In this document: piece after piece, positions 22,423 through 34,797 of the stretch
How the letters are laid out: every line of letters starts with the position of its first letter
Position numbering within the stretch: position 1 is the first letter of the stretch
DNA from: Aotearoamyces nothofagi
Lineage: Eukaryota; Ascomycota; Leotiomycetes; Leotiales; Tympanidaceae
Assembly: GCA_015345905.1 (NCBI GenBank)
Contig: JADDTR010000014.1
Location: 186,001-250,000, forward strand
Direction of reading: 5' to 3'
Length of the DNA: 64,000 nucleotides
Notes under the pieces: model-generated
What the model was told of the DNA's origin: nothing
The model's input: the letters and a program-made list of their open reading frames with translations, nothing else
Databases searched by the model: none
Position numbers and translations under genes: made by a program

Positions 22423-23424
22423 ATGTCCTCTTTAACTACCAGTGGTGCATCATCCGAGGGCCCTTATGATCAATTTATGCTCTTCGGAGATTCCATCACC
22501 CAATTGTCGAATAATCAAGAGCTAGGGTTCAGCCTTGCGTCTGCTCTACAGCACTGTAGGTTGTCTATTCTCTCTGCGTAAGCTAGATACATACTAAAAC
22601 CTTTGCAGATTATACTAGACGTCTTGATGTTATAAATCGAGGATTTGGGTAGCTAATGATCCCGAATCCATCACTACCGTGCCGTAGTGGCTCTCTGACA
22701 TAGCCAGAGGATACAACACCGCCCATGGGCTCGTCGCGCTCCCCAAATTCTTCCCTACCGTCGGAGTAGCTAAAGTTCGCTTCCTGGTACGGCATCAGGC
22801 TATAATCCAGTAAAACTCCTCCGTATCTAACATTCATAGACGATATGGTTCGGCGCCAATGACGCGGCCACAGACGAGGGCAATCCAAGGGGCCAATACA
22901 TCCCACTCCAAAAATACAAACAAAACCTCAGAGATATCATCAACCATCCCCTAGTGAAGGCACAGGCGCCTAGAATCATACTCATCACTCCACCGCCAGT
23001 GAATGAATATCAACTTATAGTGATAGACCGCGAGAAAGGCTACGATACCCTGCGTAGGACCTCGAAAAACACCAAGCTTTACGCTGATGCGTGTAAAGAA
23101 GTGGGCACCGAGCTTGGCGTCCCTGTAGTTGATATTTGGAGTGCGTTGATGACCGAATCGGGTTGGAAAGAAGGGGAACCGCTGTTCGGATCATTCGATG
23201 TGCCGCGGAATGAGAAACTGGAGAGCTTCCTTTTGGATGGTACGTTGCATCTCTTTTTGGAAGGACGAAGTTTCGCTGATTGTGAGAAAGGCTTGCATTT
23301 CCTTCCAAGTGCCTATAAAGTCATTTATAACGAACTCCTCGAGGTCATAGGTGCCAATTGGCCTGAGCAGACACCGGAAGTTCTACCGTTTGTATTGCCG
23401 CCGTGGTTGGATGCACCTCAGTAA
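22423..23424 (+). CDS. Iah1-type SGNH/GDSL esterase (isoamyl acetate hydrolase-like)
   Basis: Hydrolyses short-chain esters; yeast Iah1 cleaves acetate esters. Five exons fit: 22423-22555, 22609-22648, 22708-22786, 22840-23239, 23291-23424, for 261 aa. SGNH blocks are visible: FGDSIT with the nucleophile Ser24, NRGFGGYNT (block II Gly), WFGANDA (block III Asn), TPPPVNE, and the acid-base pair of block V as DGLHF. The last motif exists only if the 51-base segment 23240-23290 (GTACGT donor, AAAG acceptor) is removed; unspliced, the frame stays open and 17 residues separate Asp-Gly from Leu-His. C-terminal block LPFVLPPW is typical of the fungal family. No signal peptide, so cytosolic. The start is the ATG 27 bases inside the open frame; it is the first ATG. 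Confidence 0.9.
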
Positions 23425-24183
23425 GATAGAAAGAACTCTTCCTGCGATAAGAGCCTCGACTTCATCTAGTTCCTTCGGACTTAGCATAGAAACATAGAGT
23501 TAACGAACTATACTACGGACACACTACTGATCTGTTGGAGACTATTGATAGTTAATATTCGATGTTTTATTTATTGGGAATTAGACAACTCCTTTAGCTT
23601 TTGGCCCATCCCGCGCCTCAAAAGGTCCATGCTCTCTCATGTTATATATGCATATGGACCGTATCAACGCCGTGACGAGACCATAATTCATTGTATAAAT
23701 GAACCCCTAAGTAAGTAGTTTACCCAATAAGGCAAAGTAAAAGGAAAAAATCCCCCATGTGGAGCTCCAGTAGAGAACGCAACTTGCATCTCTTCTGGTC
23801 GTCCTGACAGTGCCAGATATTTAACAATCATATTCGCTACTCACATTTCGCCCCATCCTTTCATTCTACGCTGAAGAGAGGTTTCAATATAGAGTTGACC
23901 AAATATCTTCTGTGGATGATTAGGATCACAGTACGTGGAGTCCGGGGTGCAAGGTATCTCGCGGGGTCGCTTTGTAAGGCTTATTCAGCATTGCAAGGTA
24001 TCGTATCTGTGACGGTAACACTTCAACACCACGTTAACGTACATTGTCAGGTTACATCAACTGATATCTGACTGAATGAGAAAATCTATAATGGACGAAA
24101 GGATTCAGCCGCGGAAGGATATTATTTCATCATAAAGCTTCTAAAAAGTACTATCACATCACAACACCGCACTACTAGTCAAA
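23425..24183. other. Intergenic region, no gene seen
   Basis: 759 bp, AT-rich. Holds the 3' flank of the esterase and promoter of the dioxygenase. The last 60 bases before the ATG are A/C-rich with CATCACAACACCGC. Nothing else recognised. Confidence 0.4.
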
Positions 24184-25074
24184 ATGGGCTCCTACTCCCC
24201 ACCTCTCCTAGAGGCTCTCAACCGAGACGGATTCGTCGTCGTTCCCAACGTCTTGACTCCAGACCAGCTCATATCTCTCCGAGACGCAAGCCAACGCACC
24301 ACCGCTCTCGCCCGATCCGGTCAATGGCCCTCCGTCCGCACGCTGCCCAAGCAATTCCCACCCTGGACAGTCCCCGCCGATGGCAACCCCGCGTCGCACG
24401 GGATCTGGGGCGTGCAATCCCTCATGCACCCCTCGCTGGCCGACTCGCCCCTCTTCAGCGCCTTCTACTTCTCCGACGCCATCATCGGCCCCGCCAGAGA
24501 GCTGCTGCAGTGCTCCGATGCCCATCTCGTCATGGAGCTGTTCAACCTCCTGGTGCGGCCGGATCGCGATTTCGAGCTCCGCTGGCACCGCGACGACATC
24601 CCCGCCGGCGCCTCGCCGGACGAGGAGCTGGAGAGGCTGGCGAGGCCGGCCTGGCACGCCCAGTGGAACCTAGCGCTCTGCGAAGACCGCAGCCTGGTCG
24701 TCGTTCCCGGCTCGCATCTCCGCGCCCGCACAGACGCCGAGCGGGCCGCTGACCCGTTCGACGAGCACCTCCCCGGCCAGCTCGTCGTCGAGATGCGGCC
24801 TGGGGACGCGGTGTTCTACAACAACAACATCCTGCATCGCGGCGTGTATGACTCGGCGAGGGAGAGGATGACGCTCCATGGCAGCGTGGGTCACGTCAAG
24901 GGGGGCGCTCTGAGAGCGAGGAATATCCTGCAGCACGGCCTCAGGGAGTGGGTTGGGAAATGCGATTTCCAACTGCTGGGTGCGGAGGAGAGGATGAGGG
25001 CCGAGGGCATGAGGGACAGGCTTGTTAAGCTGGGCGAGAAGGCCGGCGATGTGGGGTATTCGCTCGAGGGATGA
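24184..25074 (+). CDS. PhyH-type Fe(II)/2-oxoglutarate dioxygenase
   Basis: 296 aa, intronless. Phytanoyl-CoA dioxygenase superfamily: non-haem iron oxygenases that hydroxylate or otherwise oxidise lipids, alkaloids or meroterpenoids. N-terminal block LNRDGFVVVPNVLTPDQL is typical of the fold. Iron ligands: H135 and D137 in WHRDD, and H218 in NNILHRGVYD; R228 downstream is the likely 2-oxoglutarate anchor. VVVPGSHLR and MRPGDAVFYNNN complete the jelly-roll. The coding sequence is distinctly GC-rich, with mostly C/G third positions, while its flanks are AT-rich. No biosynthetic partner gene lies next to it, so the substrate cannot be deduced. No signal peptide or peroxisomal tail (ends SLEG). 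Start: ATG after CTAGTCAAA, with no upstream alternative. Confidence 0.9.
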   Translation: MGSYSPPLLEALNRDGFVVVPNVLTPDQLISLRDASQRTTALARSGQWPSVRTLPKQFPPWTVPADGNPASHGIWGVQSLMHPSLADSPLFSAFYFSDAIIGPARELLQCSDAHLVMELFNLLVRPDRDFELRWHRDDIPAGASPDEELERLARPAWHAQWNLALCEDRSLVVVPGSHLRARTDAERAADPFDEHLPGQLVVEMRPGDAVFYNNNILHRGVYDSARERMTLHGSVGHVKGGALRARNILQHGLREWVGKCDFQLLGAEERMRAEGMRDRLVKLGEKAGDVGYSLEG

Positions 25075-28000
25075 TTGCTGATAGTGTGCAAAACTGACGA
25101 GACGTGCAAATACCCCTTTTTTGAAATAGAAATCCTCTTCAATCATCAAACTTTCGCTTGTACCTTCTACCCGCTATCCCCCTATCCGCCACCCCTGATA
25201 TTCTCTCTAGTAGTTTTCCTAAAACCCCCTGACCTCGACGCAATCTCCTCCCATTGTAGCCTCTGTCGTCTCGGGAGCCGCCGAGTCCGAACCTTCCAAG
25301 ACAAGCTCTCGATAGGGACGAGAAGGGGAGACCGACCCAGCGTTGCGGGAATGACGGGGAGAGGAAGAGGAAGAGTGGGAAATGGCTATGTGCGGTGCAG
25401 ACGGGCAGATGGGAGATCCTCTGCCGGTACGGCTAGAAGCAGGGCGAGCACTAGCAATACTGGATCGTGCACGGCTTATCGTGGGGAAGAGCATATTTCA
25501 CCGCAAGACCAAATCATGATTTCTGCAGCTTCGATAGACGACAAGTGGAACCATGCATGAGGGTCATCTAGGAAGCTGATGTAGTCTAATACCCCAGAGC
25601 CGTAACCAAATCTTAACGGTCTGATATCTCTATTAGAAAATGTATATATATGTATATATATAAATATATATATATAAATATATCCCAAACAAAACCGTCT
25701 TTCGCCAATTCCAACTACAAGGTCGTATTGCAACTGATCTGATCATTTCGTCTAGAAAATCAGGGCCCCAGCGGACGTTGTTTCAGATAGTATTCCGGGT
25801 TTCCGACAGCGTCAAGAAGCCGAAAGCCACGGCGGCAGGAAATTCGGAACCTCTTTCAGGAGGAGAATAGGTTCCTGAAAATATGCTGTGAATAGCCAAC
25901 CGGCTGTTACAATTCTCTCTGCCAGGCGTTAGTATTCACAAAGTTAGTACTCGTACGGCTATACGAGTAGGTGCTAGCTGGTGCAGTGACGGTATCAGAA
26001 GGGTGTCTAGACTAGGGCACATAGAAAGCTGAAGGCATGTATATATAGCAGATACCGCACCTGTTTGCGACCAATCATCGGTATCTCGCACCGCATCGCG
26101 GCTATACTGATCTGGGGCTTCGCTCTCGACCGCGAACAGGTTCAGTTGTATCAGTTAGCGAGCGGCGGGATCTTATTGGCCCAGTTTACGAGCTTCGACT
26201 AGGGCCCCTACCATATACGGTACTAAGGTATAGCACTCCGCAATTATTGCGTGACAAGCCGCTGAAACATGTAGGAGCTGTACGTTGGCAGGTCCTGGGT
26301 CCTGGGCATGTATGAAGCAAGGAATGATGCAGGTACTCTACGAGGAAGGTAGTTCGATGAGATCATTTGATGCACTTTTCCTTGTCATTTAGATGGACTT
26401 GGTGCTGTAAGATAGAAGGGGTGGTAAGGCTCGACATAGGTAGTCGCCGAGTTCGAGAGTGCTCATTTCGACCAATGGGTATGAACTTTAGGTAGATGAA
26501 GCTCAAGGGGGCCCCTAATGATGAGCGGTATCTGGCAGCTACAAGATGCCGCAGTCCTTAGAAAAGAATTGGCGGCATCAGAGATATGGTCGTTGCTTGG
26601 ATAGTACAGCCCTCATCCTCCAGAAGATATCCTAGAGTTTGAGCTAAGGTTGGTCACTACGACCTCGGCAAAAGAAGACTTGCAAATTCGAATACTTGCC
26701 ATAGTATTCTAGAAGAGAAGTAAGTGTCATGAACAGGAAGAGATGTAGATGATAGAAACTTAGCCTAGCTATCTATCAAGGGAGAAGCATAGGATATTGA
26801 CCAGCGAGGCAAATAGTACTATATAGAAAGAGCAGACATGTGAATGCCCCTTATCTGAATGGATATAGTATACAGTGCGTAGCATACAGCAGAAGAGTAA
26901 AGTCCGAGGTCAGCCGCATAGCGTCCATCAAGGGAATCTATTCCAGGATCATCTCAGAATGAGATAATACCGCAAACAACGTACCTCACGAGTCCACGAT
27001 GAGCAGGTCCATGTGCATAGAAGGCTGACAGAACAATGTCTGCTTGTTCTCCCGTCTGTATCAGTGCTGGTGACGCATGTAAGACGTCTCTTAATCAGCA
27101 CGACGTGGCAGCTGTGGTAGGTGATGAAGCGCGAGAGGTGGAGGCCAAACCGTTGGATATGCGGGAAGAATGGAAGGGACGGCTTCTAGAAGACGGGTTG
27201 CGGCTGAAACCTGTGGCTGTCCCTGATGCGGACGCGGCTTCGAGACGGCTTTGGTTCAGGAATCTGCTGCATACAGACTGCACGACGTACCGCGACTGCG
27301 GCATACAGCCTTCGGACTGCGAGGCTGTTGGATGAAGAAGGTGGCAGCCGTGCGAGGGTGCCATCGGTTGTCACCGCCTTGCCCGGCCTTAGGCAGGCCG
27401 GAGTCCGTATGGCTCAAAAATGACAGGTCCATTTTTAGACACTTGGCCTCTTTCTTTCCTCCTGCCTCTTCCTTCAACCAACACTGACGCGTGTATCTGC
27501 ACCTCTGGGGGACTCGCTGCAGGGCCACAACTCTCCAAGCCCCCGAAGCCTTGCAAACCCTCCAAAACCTCCTGCTTTCCCAGTTGAGCATGTCACCGAA
27601 CACATCCTATATACAGAGTGGCTGACCTGAACATCTGTGGCGCAGGTCCGCCAGCGGGGCGAAGCGACAGGCGTGCAGCAGCCGCTGCCCGTCCTTTTCT
27701 CCCTTGCACTCCCGTTGCCGTCGCCCAAGGGCACAAGACCCACGAGCGCTCCAGCGACAGGGTGTGCACCGGCAGCCTTTCGACAGCGTGCCGTGCGAAG
27801 CTCGATACAGTAATATGCCCGCGTCTTTGTATGCACCTTGGCCCTGGAGGATCGACACCCTGACTGACTCCTGTCAAATTGGTCCGGGCAAATCTGGGCC
27901 GGGCGCTGCTGGAAGGTACCTCGAGAATTGTATCTGAACTGGGAGCTATGCGCTGGAGAGTTGGGTCCGGATAACTTCTGAATACAGTATGCACTTCGCA

Positions 28001-30499
28001 CATAGGAGACTTGACCGTATCGCAGGACAAGGGCGTGACTCCAAACGAGCCTTGCATCTGACATCAAGTAGCTGTGCGATGGAGCGCTCTTGAACTCCGT
28101 CTTAGAATTAAACATATCCGGTCACGACGTGATCAACTCTCGCCTCAGTTCATACGTCGATCTCATCTCAATCAAAGGTCGCACTGGGGTGTGTATAACT
28201 TGCCGTGTGGGGTTGATACGGCCATCTTTGGCGCTTGTAATTCGTCCTTGGCACGGTTGGCTTCCTAGAGATCCATACACGAGCCAGGTCTATAGCGAAT
28301 AGGTTTGTGCCAGGTACAATACAGTTGATCATCAGCTCCATTGGTACAGTAGTACGATTTATCGGCACGCCAAACCGTTGCTCCCTTTTCTTTAGGAGAT
28401 CATCATCGATCACCCCATTTTGATGTGCTCTTAGTTGTCTTTTCAAAGCTATCGTCCCGCCTACTGTGAGTTGAGAGCACCTATGCGGCTTGAGCACCAC
28501 CAAGCTTCATGATCTGCAATGCACCAAGTATTGACCTGGCCCGATTCTATAGTTTAGTAATTATAAGCTTATACTTACAGAATTCTCATACTGCCCCGAG
28601 ACCAGTCCAGATCATTACTAACTAGCAACTCATCAGCATATTAATTACCAGGGAATTGCCTAGGAAGCCGGTAGGTACTCATTGTGGACGTCAAAAAATT
28701 AATTAGCTCGGCACACAACTGTAGCTGAAGAGTGCCCCTACAGCGAAGAAGCGGTGGGCGGTTAGCGCTTTGGCAACATCGAGGGGGATTTCGGACGAAC
28801 TGTGCAACAAGCTTCGGGACTCGGGAACGGCACGGGCGCGATTCAGCTTTCGTTCATGCATAAATGGTAAGTCCTGGGTCATCGCTACGATTGGACAGTT
28901 GCAGAAGGCGGCCCGGAGTCCGATACATAGTTACAAGTGAAGTACGTTATTAATCCTCAACGGGAGAACAATATACTCCGTGGAGAGGTACACAGTAAGC
29001 AGTCTTGATTCAACCAAAGAAAAGAAGTGGAGCTCTTTACTGAGTAGGGATATCTTGTTTCATATGACTTCGAAGAGTGGCCACATTACATCTCTTGGCA
29101 TCCCCTTTTACGGCTCGAGCCTACTAAGAACAGCTGCAGTATGCGCTGGGTGAAGAGAATAAAGCAGAGAATTCCGGGGCCTTGGGGCCCTATCGTCGTT
29201 GCTGCGGCGTAGCCCGTCGCTCGTAGCTCGCAGTCCGCAGTCCTCTAGTACTTCGCAATCTCTAGGTCCCAGGCATGGGGTTGCTGCTGGGTTTGCAGGG
29301 TGGCTCGACGTGGTTTAAACCCCATGCCAGTGGAGCGCCATCCCGGGATAGGGCTGGATGTCTCTTGTTGAAGCCAGTGGACACACATAGTGTCACTCAC
29401 TCAGTACCGCCGTTTAGTCAGCCAAGAATACAGAAATCTTCAATCTTTGTGCTCCCTTGAGGTGGAAGTCATTCATTTATCCACGAGGCTAACTCATGCA
29501 CCTTGACTTGTGCAAGTATTAATACATTCAGCTGGATTTTAGCAGAAATATGCCCGAGGGCTTCACTCCAGGTCTGGTGAGGCGCGGGCGAAGATGGGCC
29601 AAATTTAGAAGCACGATGGGCTGAATGCGCAGGACTTACTACCCCCGTCGATGGTGCTCCCATAACCTCGAAACGAGCTGTGCACATCAATCTGGGACCT
29701 CCACTGCTCGGTACAGCTCGATAGCTGTACGTAGGAGTCGATCGAGTAGTTCTGGAGTGCATCACAAGGAAAAAATTATCTGTGAGATGATCAAGCAAAT
29801 AAACGCGAGTATGCAGCTATTGCATGGCCAGGACTGATTATGGTACCCGGAGTGTCGCGCGTGCCGCCTGTCATCAGAACCCTGGTCGGGCAAAGCATGG
29901 GTACTACGAATGGCCCCAACACCAGAAGACAGGGGTAAATAAGACAATTCTCAGACATGAAGGAAGAGATCTGCCAGGCTTGAACTAAGTAAGCAGAGTC
30001 GCATCGCGGGCGTCTAGGCGCTGGGAGCCATTGGCCTTTTCCTGATGTACAGTAAGAAGTGTCCTGGCTAGCATACCTCCCTTTCTCAACTATGGTACCA
30101 GGTTACCACAGGCTAATGGCACCCCACCATTCTGGCAAGGTACTTCGCAGTCTGTCAGCCTTCCCAAGATTGCTTTAGTACTCCATCTCTCTACCTCCCC
30201 TAGATCTACATCTGTAGCAATGCCCCGTCAAGACTCTATCTTTGTTCCTTTGTTGCCAAGTTTGGACATTCGTGGAGTTGTGCTAGGTCATTGACGTCTT
30301 TAGCATACACCGCATCGAAGCTACCATCTCAGAAATCTTACCTGCGTTTTACCCCCTTCATGACGCACCGTTAACCTTGAAGTTAAAGTTCCCGCGTAGA
30401 AACTTTGGCCCCGGTGCAAGCATCTGTTCCGGCCAGGCTGTGCAAGGCTGTCACCCTGCCTGCCACTGATATAATCGTACAATCTTTCTACCTTATACA
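25075..30499. other. Gene-poor 5.4-kb region
   Basis: No ORF here joins across plausible introns into a known family. A TA-rich microsatellite occurs at about 25641-25686. The part 27040-28060 is GC-richer and has overlapping ORFs on both strands (longest 28115-27474 minus, 213 aa) without recognisable motifs. An 11-bp perfect inverted repeat (GGCATGGGGTT / AACCCCATGCC) occurs at 29272-29282 and 29318-29328. The last few hundred bases should be the promoter of the transcription factor gene. An old, diverged transposon cannot be excluded, but I see no terminal repeats or transposase motifs. Confidence 0.4.
25641..25686. repeat. TA-rich microsatellite
   Basis: Alternating TATATA with interspersed AAATATA units over about 45 bp, in the 3' flank beyond the dioxygenase gene. 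Confidence 0.85.
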
Positions 30500-33400
30500 A
30501 TGGCTTCCCTGAAGGATATAATGGACGTCGACGTGGAGCCTCTGGAATCTCAAGCTTATCTTAGAAGCAGAGAAGCGGCGCAACAGCAACAGCAACAGAC
30601 TCGACTCAAAGATACTCAGCCTCCCACTAGCTCATCGTCCAAGACCGAGTCGGTGGAGCAACCTTCGGTGAAAAGGCGAAGATCAAGTCGAGTATCTAAG
30701 GTTTCAACCCAAGCGGCGGTCTCACGTCCTAGCTTGGCTCGTCGACGAAGTAGTGCCACCGCAGAACATATGGAGTCTCATAGCTTCGGGCAGATCACCG
30801 GGCAACAAGTACCTAGTCCAACAACCGCGAAACATTCCTCTCGAAGCTTGGATACAGAGTCGCCGATCAGATACACTCCTGTTACAGGCCGGATCAGTAG
30901 AGCCAAGAAAGGACAGCCGGTACACGTTTGCGACCTATGCGAAGTGCCAAGGGTATAGTACCTGAAAGTATTCCCGTTATGCTCAGACGTGCTAATAATC
31001 TGTAGATATTTTCTAGAGCCGAGCACCTACGGTAATCACGCTATAAGAGAATCCTAAAAGGCTTAGATTCTAACATGGCTTTTAGGAGGCATCAATTAAG
31101 TCATCAGCAACCTAGATATGCTTGTACTTTTGAGGACTGCGAGAAGACCTTTCACAGGCGCGACTTACTTTCACGTCACATAAATCGACAGTATGTATTA
31201 CCGAAACCTTTCGGAATGCGGCTATACTAATATGGTTCCAGTGAAACTCAGGGAGAGAAGCCATACAAGACAGACGATACGCGCAGCAGATCGCACTCCG
31301 AGTCAACTGATTCACAAACATCGCGTTTTAAAGTTGAGACACCTGTTAGATTGGACATGTCGAACGTTGCCAATGAATCAACTGATGCCATTATGCCTCA
31401 GATTTTGGTGGGCACAGACAGCGCAAGAACTGCAAATGCGTATGACCCGATAATGAGCAGCTTCCAGGCTGTGAACATTGCAAACACATCCAACGAACGC
31501 TCAACAAATCAAGCGGATCAAGTTGAATCAGAGACATCGGGACCAGAGACTCGTGCTCTCGCTCCAGGGCTGTCTTTGGGACTATCAAGTATGGGCCAGA
31601 TGTATCAAAGTGGACAGATGCATGATCTCTCACAGGGAGGCACCTTCATGAACGATAACCAGGCAACGTTCGAACACAATTATCAACACCCGGCTGATCT
31701 TTCATTGTCGGCATCCGGAGGCGAGCACAGCCATCCACAATTGACTCTTCAAGTCCCTGACCGAGCATTTCCACCTGGTCTCACACATGGGAACTCGCCC
31801 TGGTATTCACCTGATAGCACATGGTCTACGCCTTCTGATGCCTCACGACAGGGAAGTGCTTGGCCCATAGATCACCCAGCTTCTCTAACTGCAAATGCTG
31901 GATGGCCACTGTCGCCGCAATTTACGAGCACACCTATTCAGGGATTGCGGAGCCCAAGTTTGGAGATGGTTCCAGAGGACTACGAGCCTTCCTCGTACTC
32001 GCCACTTATGTCACCTCCGATGGTATCGTATCATGCGGGAGTACCCAGTCCGGCGGGAGGATTTCAAACAGAACTTGTGGGTACTCCCACTCTTGAGAGG
32101 TCATGCAAATATTTTGCTCAATCATTACCAGCAATACATGCCTCGAGAATACCCCGATCTGCCTGGTCTGGTGTCGATGGAGGTCAGAAGTCCTTGGTGG
32201 ATGTAGAGGATCTTAGTTCTGATCTATCGCTAGGCGCTGTGCTGAGTCAAGAGCAGTTCGATATGTACATTGAATCTTATCAGACCCATCTCGAACCTAC
32301 ATTTCCTATCATCCATCCAGAGACATACGACCACCATCTGAGCGATCTTATCAAGTACGCTATTGCTGCACTCGGGACGGAGTATCACGACGGGCCAGAA
32401 GATCGCAAGATCGGAACCCAGCTCAACGAGATTTGCAAGCGCATGGTAACATTGGTATGCCTGCATCGAGCACTTGCGCATATGCAACATTCTGTGCTGA
32501 CCAGCCGCTAGTCTGTGAGGTGGACCACTGAGGTTATGCAAGTCATCCTTTTAATGGAGGTCTTCAAGCACTCTCGTTCGCAACAGATCGACTCTCCTGT
32601 ATCGACCAACTTTAAACGCCTTTACATGAAAGTGAGTGGAGAGAGACTAATTAGCTAGATGTCTACTGACATATACTAGCTCCTGCATTCTGGTCCAACT
32701 GGCCTGGAAAACCTCTTTGCGCACCTTAACCCTCGGAACATCGACGATTTCATGACGCAACGTTACGGCGTGGAAATTCCATTAAATGACCATGGACAGT
32801 GCCTCGATTCCCTATGGCGGCAATGGATAGAATATGAGACATACCAGCGCCTGAAAGCGGCTTGCTTCATTTTTGATATACATGTGACAATATTTTATGG
32901 GCAAACACGAATACAGCCACAAGATAACTTTGAGAACATACGAATTACATTGCCTTGTCCAAACAAGGCTTGGAATGCAAAGAACTCCCAGCAATGGTAC
33001 GGCTGCATTCAGATGTTGGGCCGCTTCAGTGTCCAGCTTATCCCGTCATCAATCCTAGGCGAGCAGCCGTCTTCACTTCCTCAGTCGGCACGATACCTTG
33101 TTCTGTGTTCTATTATCAGCCTTCTTCCACCTCAAAACAACTCTTATGGACCATTTGATGACCTTGGGAACATTTCTCATATTTCAAACTCGATCCAAAC
33201 AGTATTTGCAAATTCTATAACGGGCCATGCGTACCTCGCTCTATACTACACGCCTCTTCACGATATGTTTTCTCTCACAGATGACACATGGCTTTTCGGT
33301 AGGAAAGTCGACTCTAATACTCAGTTGCTCGCCATGAAGACCAGGGCTAGAAAATGGCTACAATCTCCAGCGGCAGCTCAAGCTACGTGGCACGCATGCC

Positions 33401-33852
33401 ACGTGCTTCAGCTTTATCTCACCCAGTCACCAAGTTCCGACCAGCCCTGCGGCAACATCTGCGACTACTGGGCGGCATATACAGCAACTGTGATCTGCTG
33501 GATATTTGGACGTGGTTCCAAACACAAGGGCAATCAACGATCACCGCCCGCGCCAAAGTCCAACTCCGGGGAGAGCAGCGCTACGCTGTCACGCCGCAGC
33601 TCCTGGAGTGCCGTCGGATCACCAGACAACACGAATAGCACACAGGCAGCATTGAACTATACAGAGCAAATGATCTCGCTCGGTCCTGCGAACTTGTTCA
33701 GTGCTCAAATGCGAGGTGATACTCTGCCACTACTGAGCGCTGTAAGATGGAGACTTGAACTCCAAGCGTCGAACATACAGGCGTACTATGCGATGTTGCT
33801 TGAGGCATGTGGGGTCATTGCTCGTCTCCAAGAGAGTATGTTGCGATCATAG
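30500..33852 (+). CDS. C2H2 zinc-finger transcription factor with fungal_trans domain (Klf1-like)
   Basis: Nuclear DNA-binding regulator. Six exons join in frame: 30500-30952, 31006-31031, 31086-31190, 31242-32454, 32512-32631, 32680-33852 (1029 aa). N-terminus has a short poly-Gln (about residues 28-34), basic nuclear-localisation-like patches (KRRRSSR, ARRRSS). Two adjacent C2H2 fingers around residues 145-195: CDLC...FSRAEHLRRHQLSH, in which both finger halves are split by tiny introns, and CTFEDCEKTFHRRDLLSRHINRH; a further half, ETQGEKPYK, looks like the finger linker. A long Ser/Pro/Gln-rich stretch follows. The second half is the fungal-specific TF domain (PF04082 type), with FPIIHPETYDHH and LWRQWIEYETYQRLKAACFIFD. 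This combination is typical of ascomycete Klf1-like regulators. The target genes are unknown; no cluster surrounds it. Confidence 0.92.
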
Positions 33853-34797
33853 GTCATGATATAATAGCATGCTTGGTTACCAGGTTTTCTTCTTTCGTTT
33901 CCCTCTTCTCTTCTTTGTTTCTTTCTTTCTGCATTTTCTGCATTTTCTGCATTGTCTTTTCATTAGCATGTCAGGTGCGTCAAGGAAGGATAGGATCAGT
34001 CTGATGATTTTTCACGATATGCATATAGATATCCTGGGCGAGGACGAATAGTTATGATGGGATGGGACGGAACCTTTCTTGCTACTATGTTATTGATACT
34101 TCTCCCTCTCCCATTTTTCCCATTTTGGCTTGTTCATAGACCGCGCCGTCTCTTTTTTTCAAGAACCTCACTTCTTTCCGAGTGCGGCTTGATAGTTTTG
34201 CTGTAATATCTCCCCGGACGCATCTCTCTCTACTATCTGTGCATCTCGACCGTCTCGCGCTTCGCTATTGATGTTTTGTGCTTTTCTATACTCGTTGATG
34301 CTAACCTCGTTATGCGTTCTTTGTGGCATCGGACTGGATTGGGTCTGCAGGAATAATGGCGCGACAATGATACCCCACTTCCCTTTTTTCTCAGGTGGGC
34401 TTGCTAGGTGAACTATGCAGGATACCTAGATGACTAGCATTGCGCCTGGTACGCGAGGTGTTGGGGAGACCCCCACGCCGCCGCCGGACGAGATGGGAAT
34501 AGATAAAGTGATTTATATATATATATATATATATTTATATGAGAAGAAAAGTCTATATTCATTATGACGGTCATCAATGTACGGGAAGATCAAAATCAAA
34601 ATCAAGAAACTCCGGAGCTAAAAAGCCGCCATGCAGATGTGACCCCGGAAGGAAAGAGAAAATCACAGCCCTCTCGCGACTCCACTGCGTCCTTTTCCTC
34701 GCTGCGCTCTAGACGTAAAGCTCAGACGCCGTAACGGAGCTCTACCATGCCACTGCACTCTAAACGACCCACTCGTCCGCACTACAGCACACGACCC
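33853..34797. other. Convergent intergenic region
   Basis: 3' flanks of the transcription factor gene and of the hsp20 gene. Contains T/C-rich runs with three TCTGCATTTTC copies near 33929-33950 and a (TA)n microsatellite. No gene seen. Confidence 0.5.
34511..34540. repeat. (TA)n microsatellite
   Basis: About 12 uninterrupted TA units followed by TTTATATG, in the 3' intergenic region between two convergent genes. Confidence 0.9.

Noticed and set aside
27474-28115. Minus-strand ORF of 213 aa
   Set aside because: Irregular Cys/Arg/Ser composition, opposing ORFs of similar size in the same place, no known motif.
23425-33852. Secondary-metabolite cluster made of dioxygenase and transcription factor
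   Set aside because: They are 5.4 kb apart with no synthase, P450 or transporter between; no support for a cluster.
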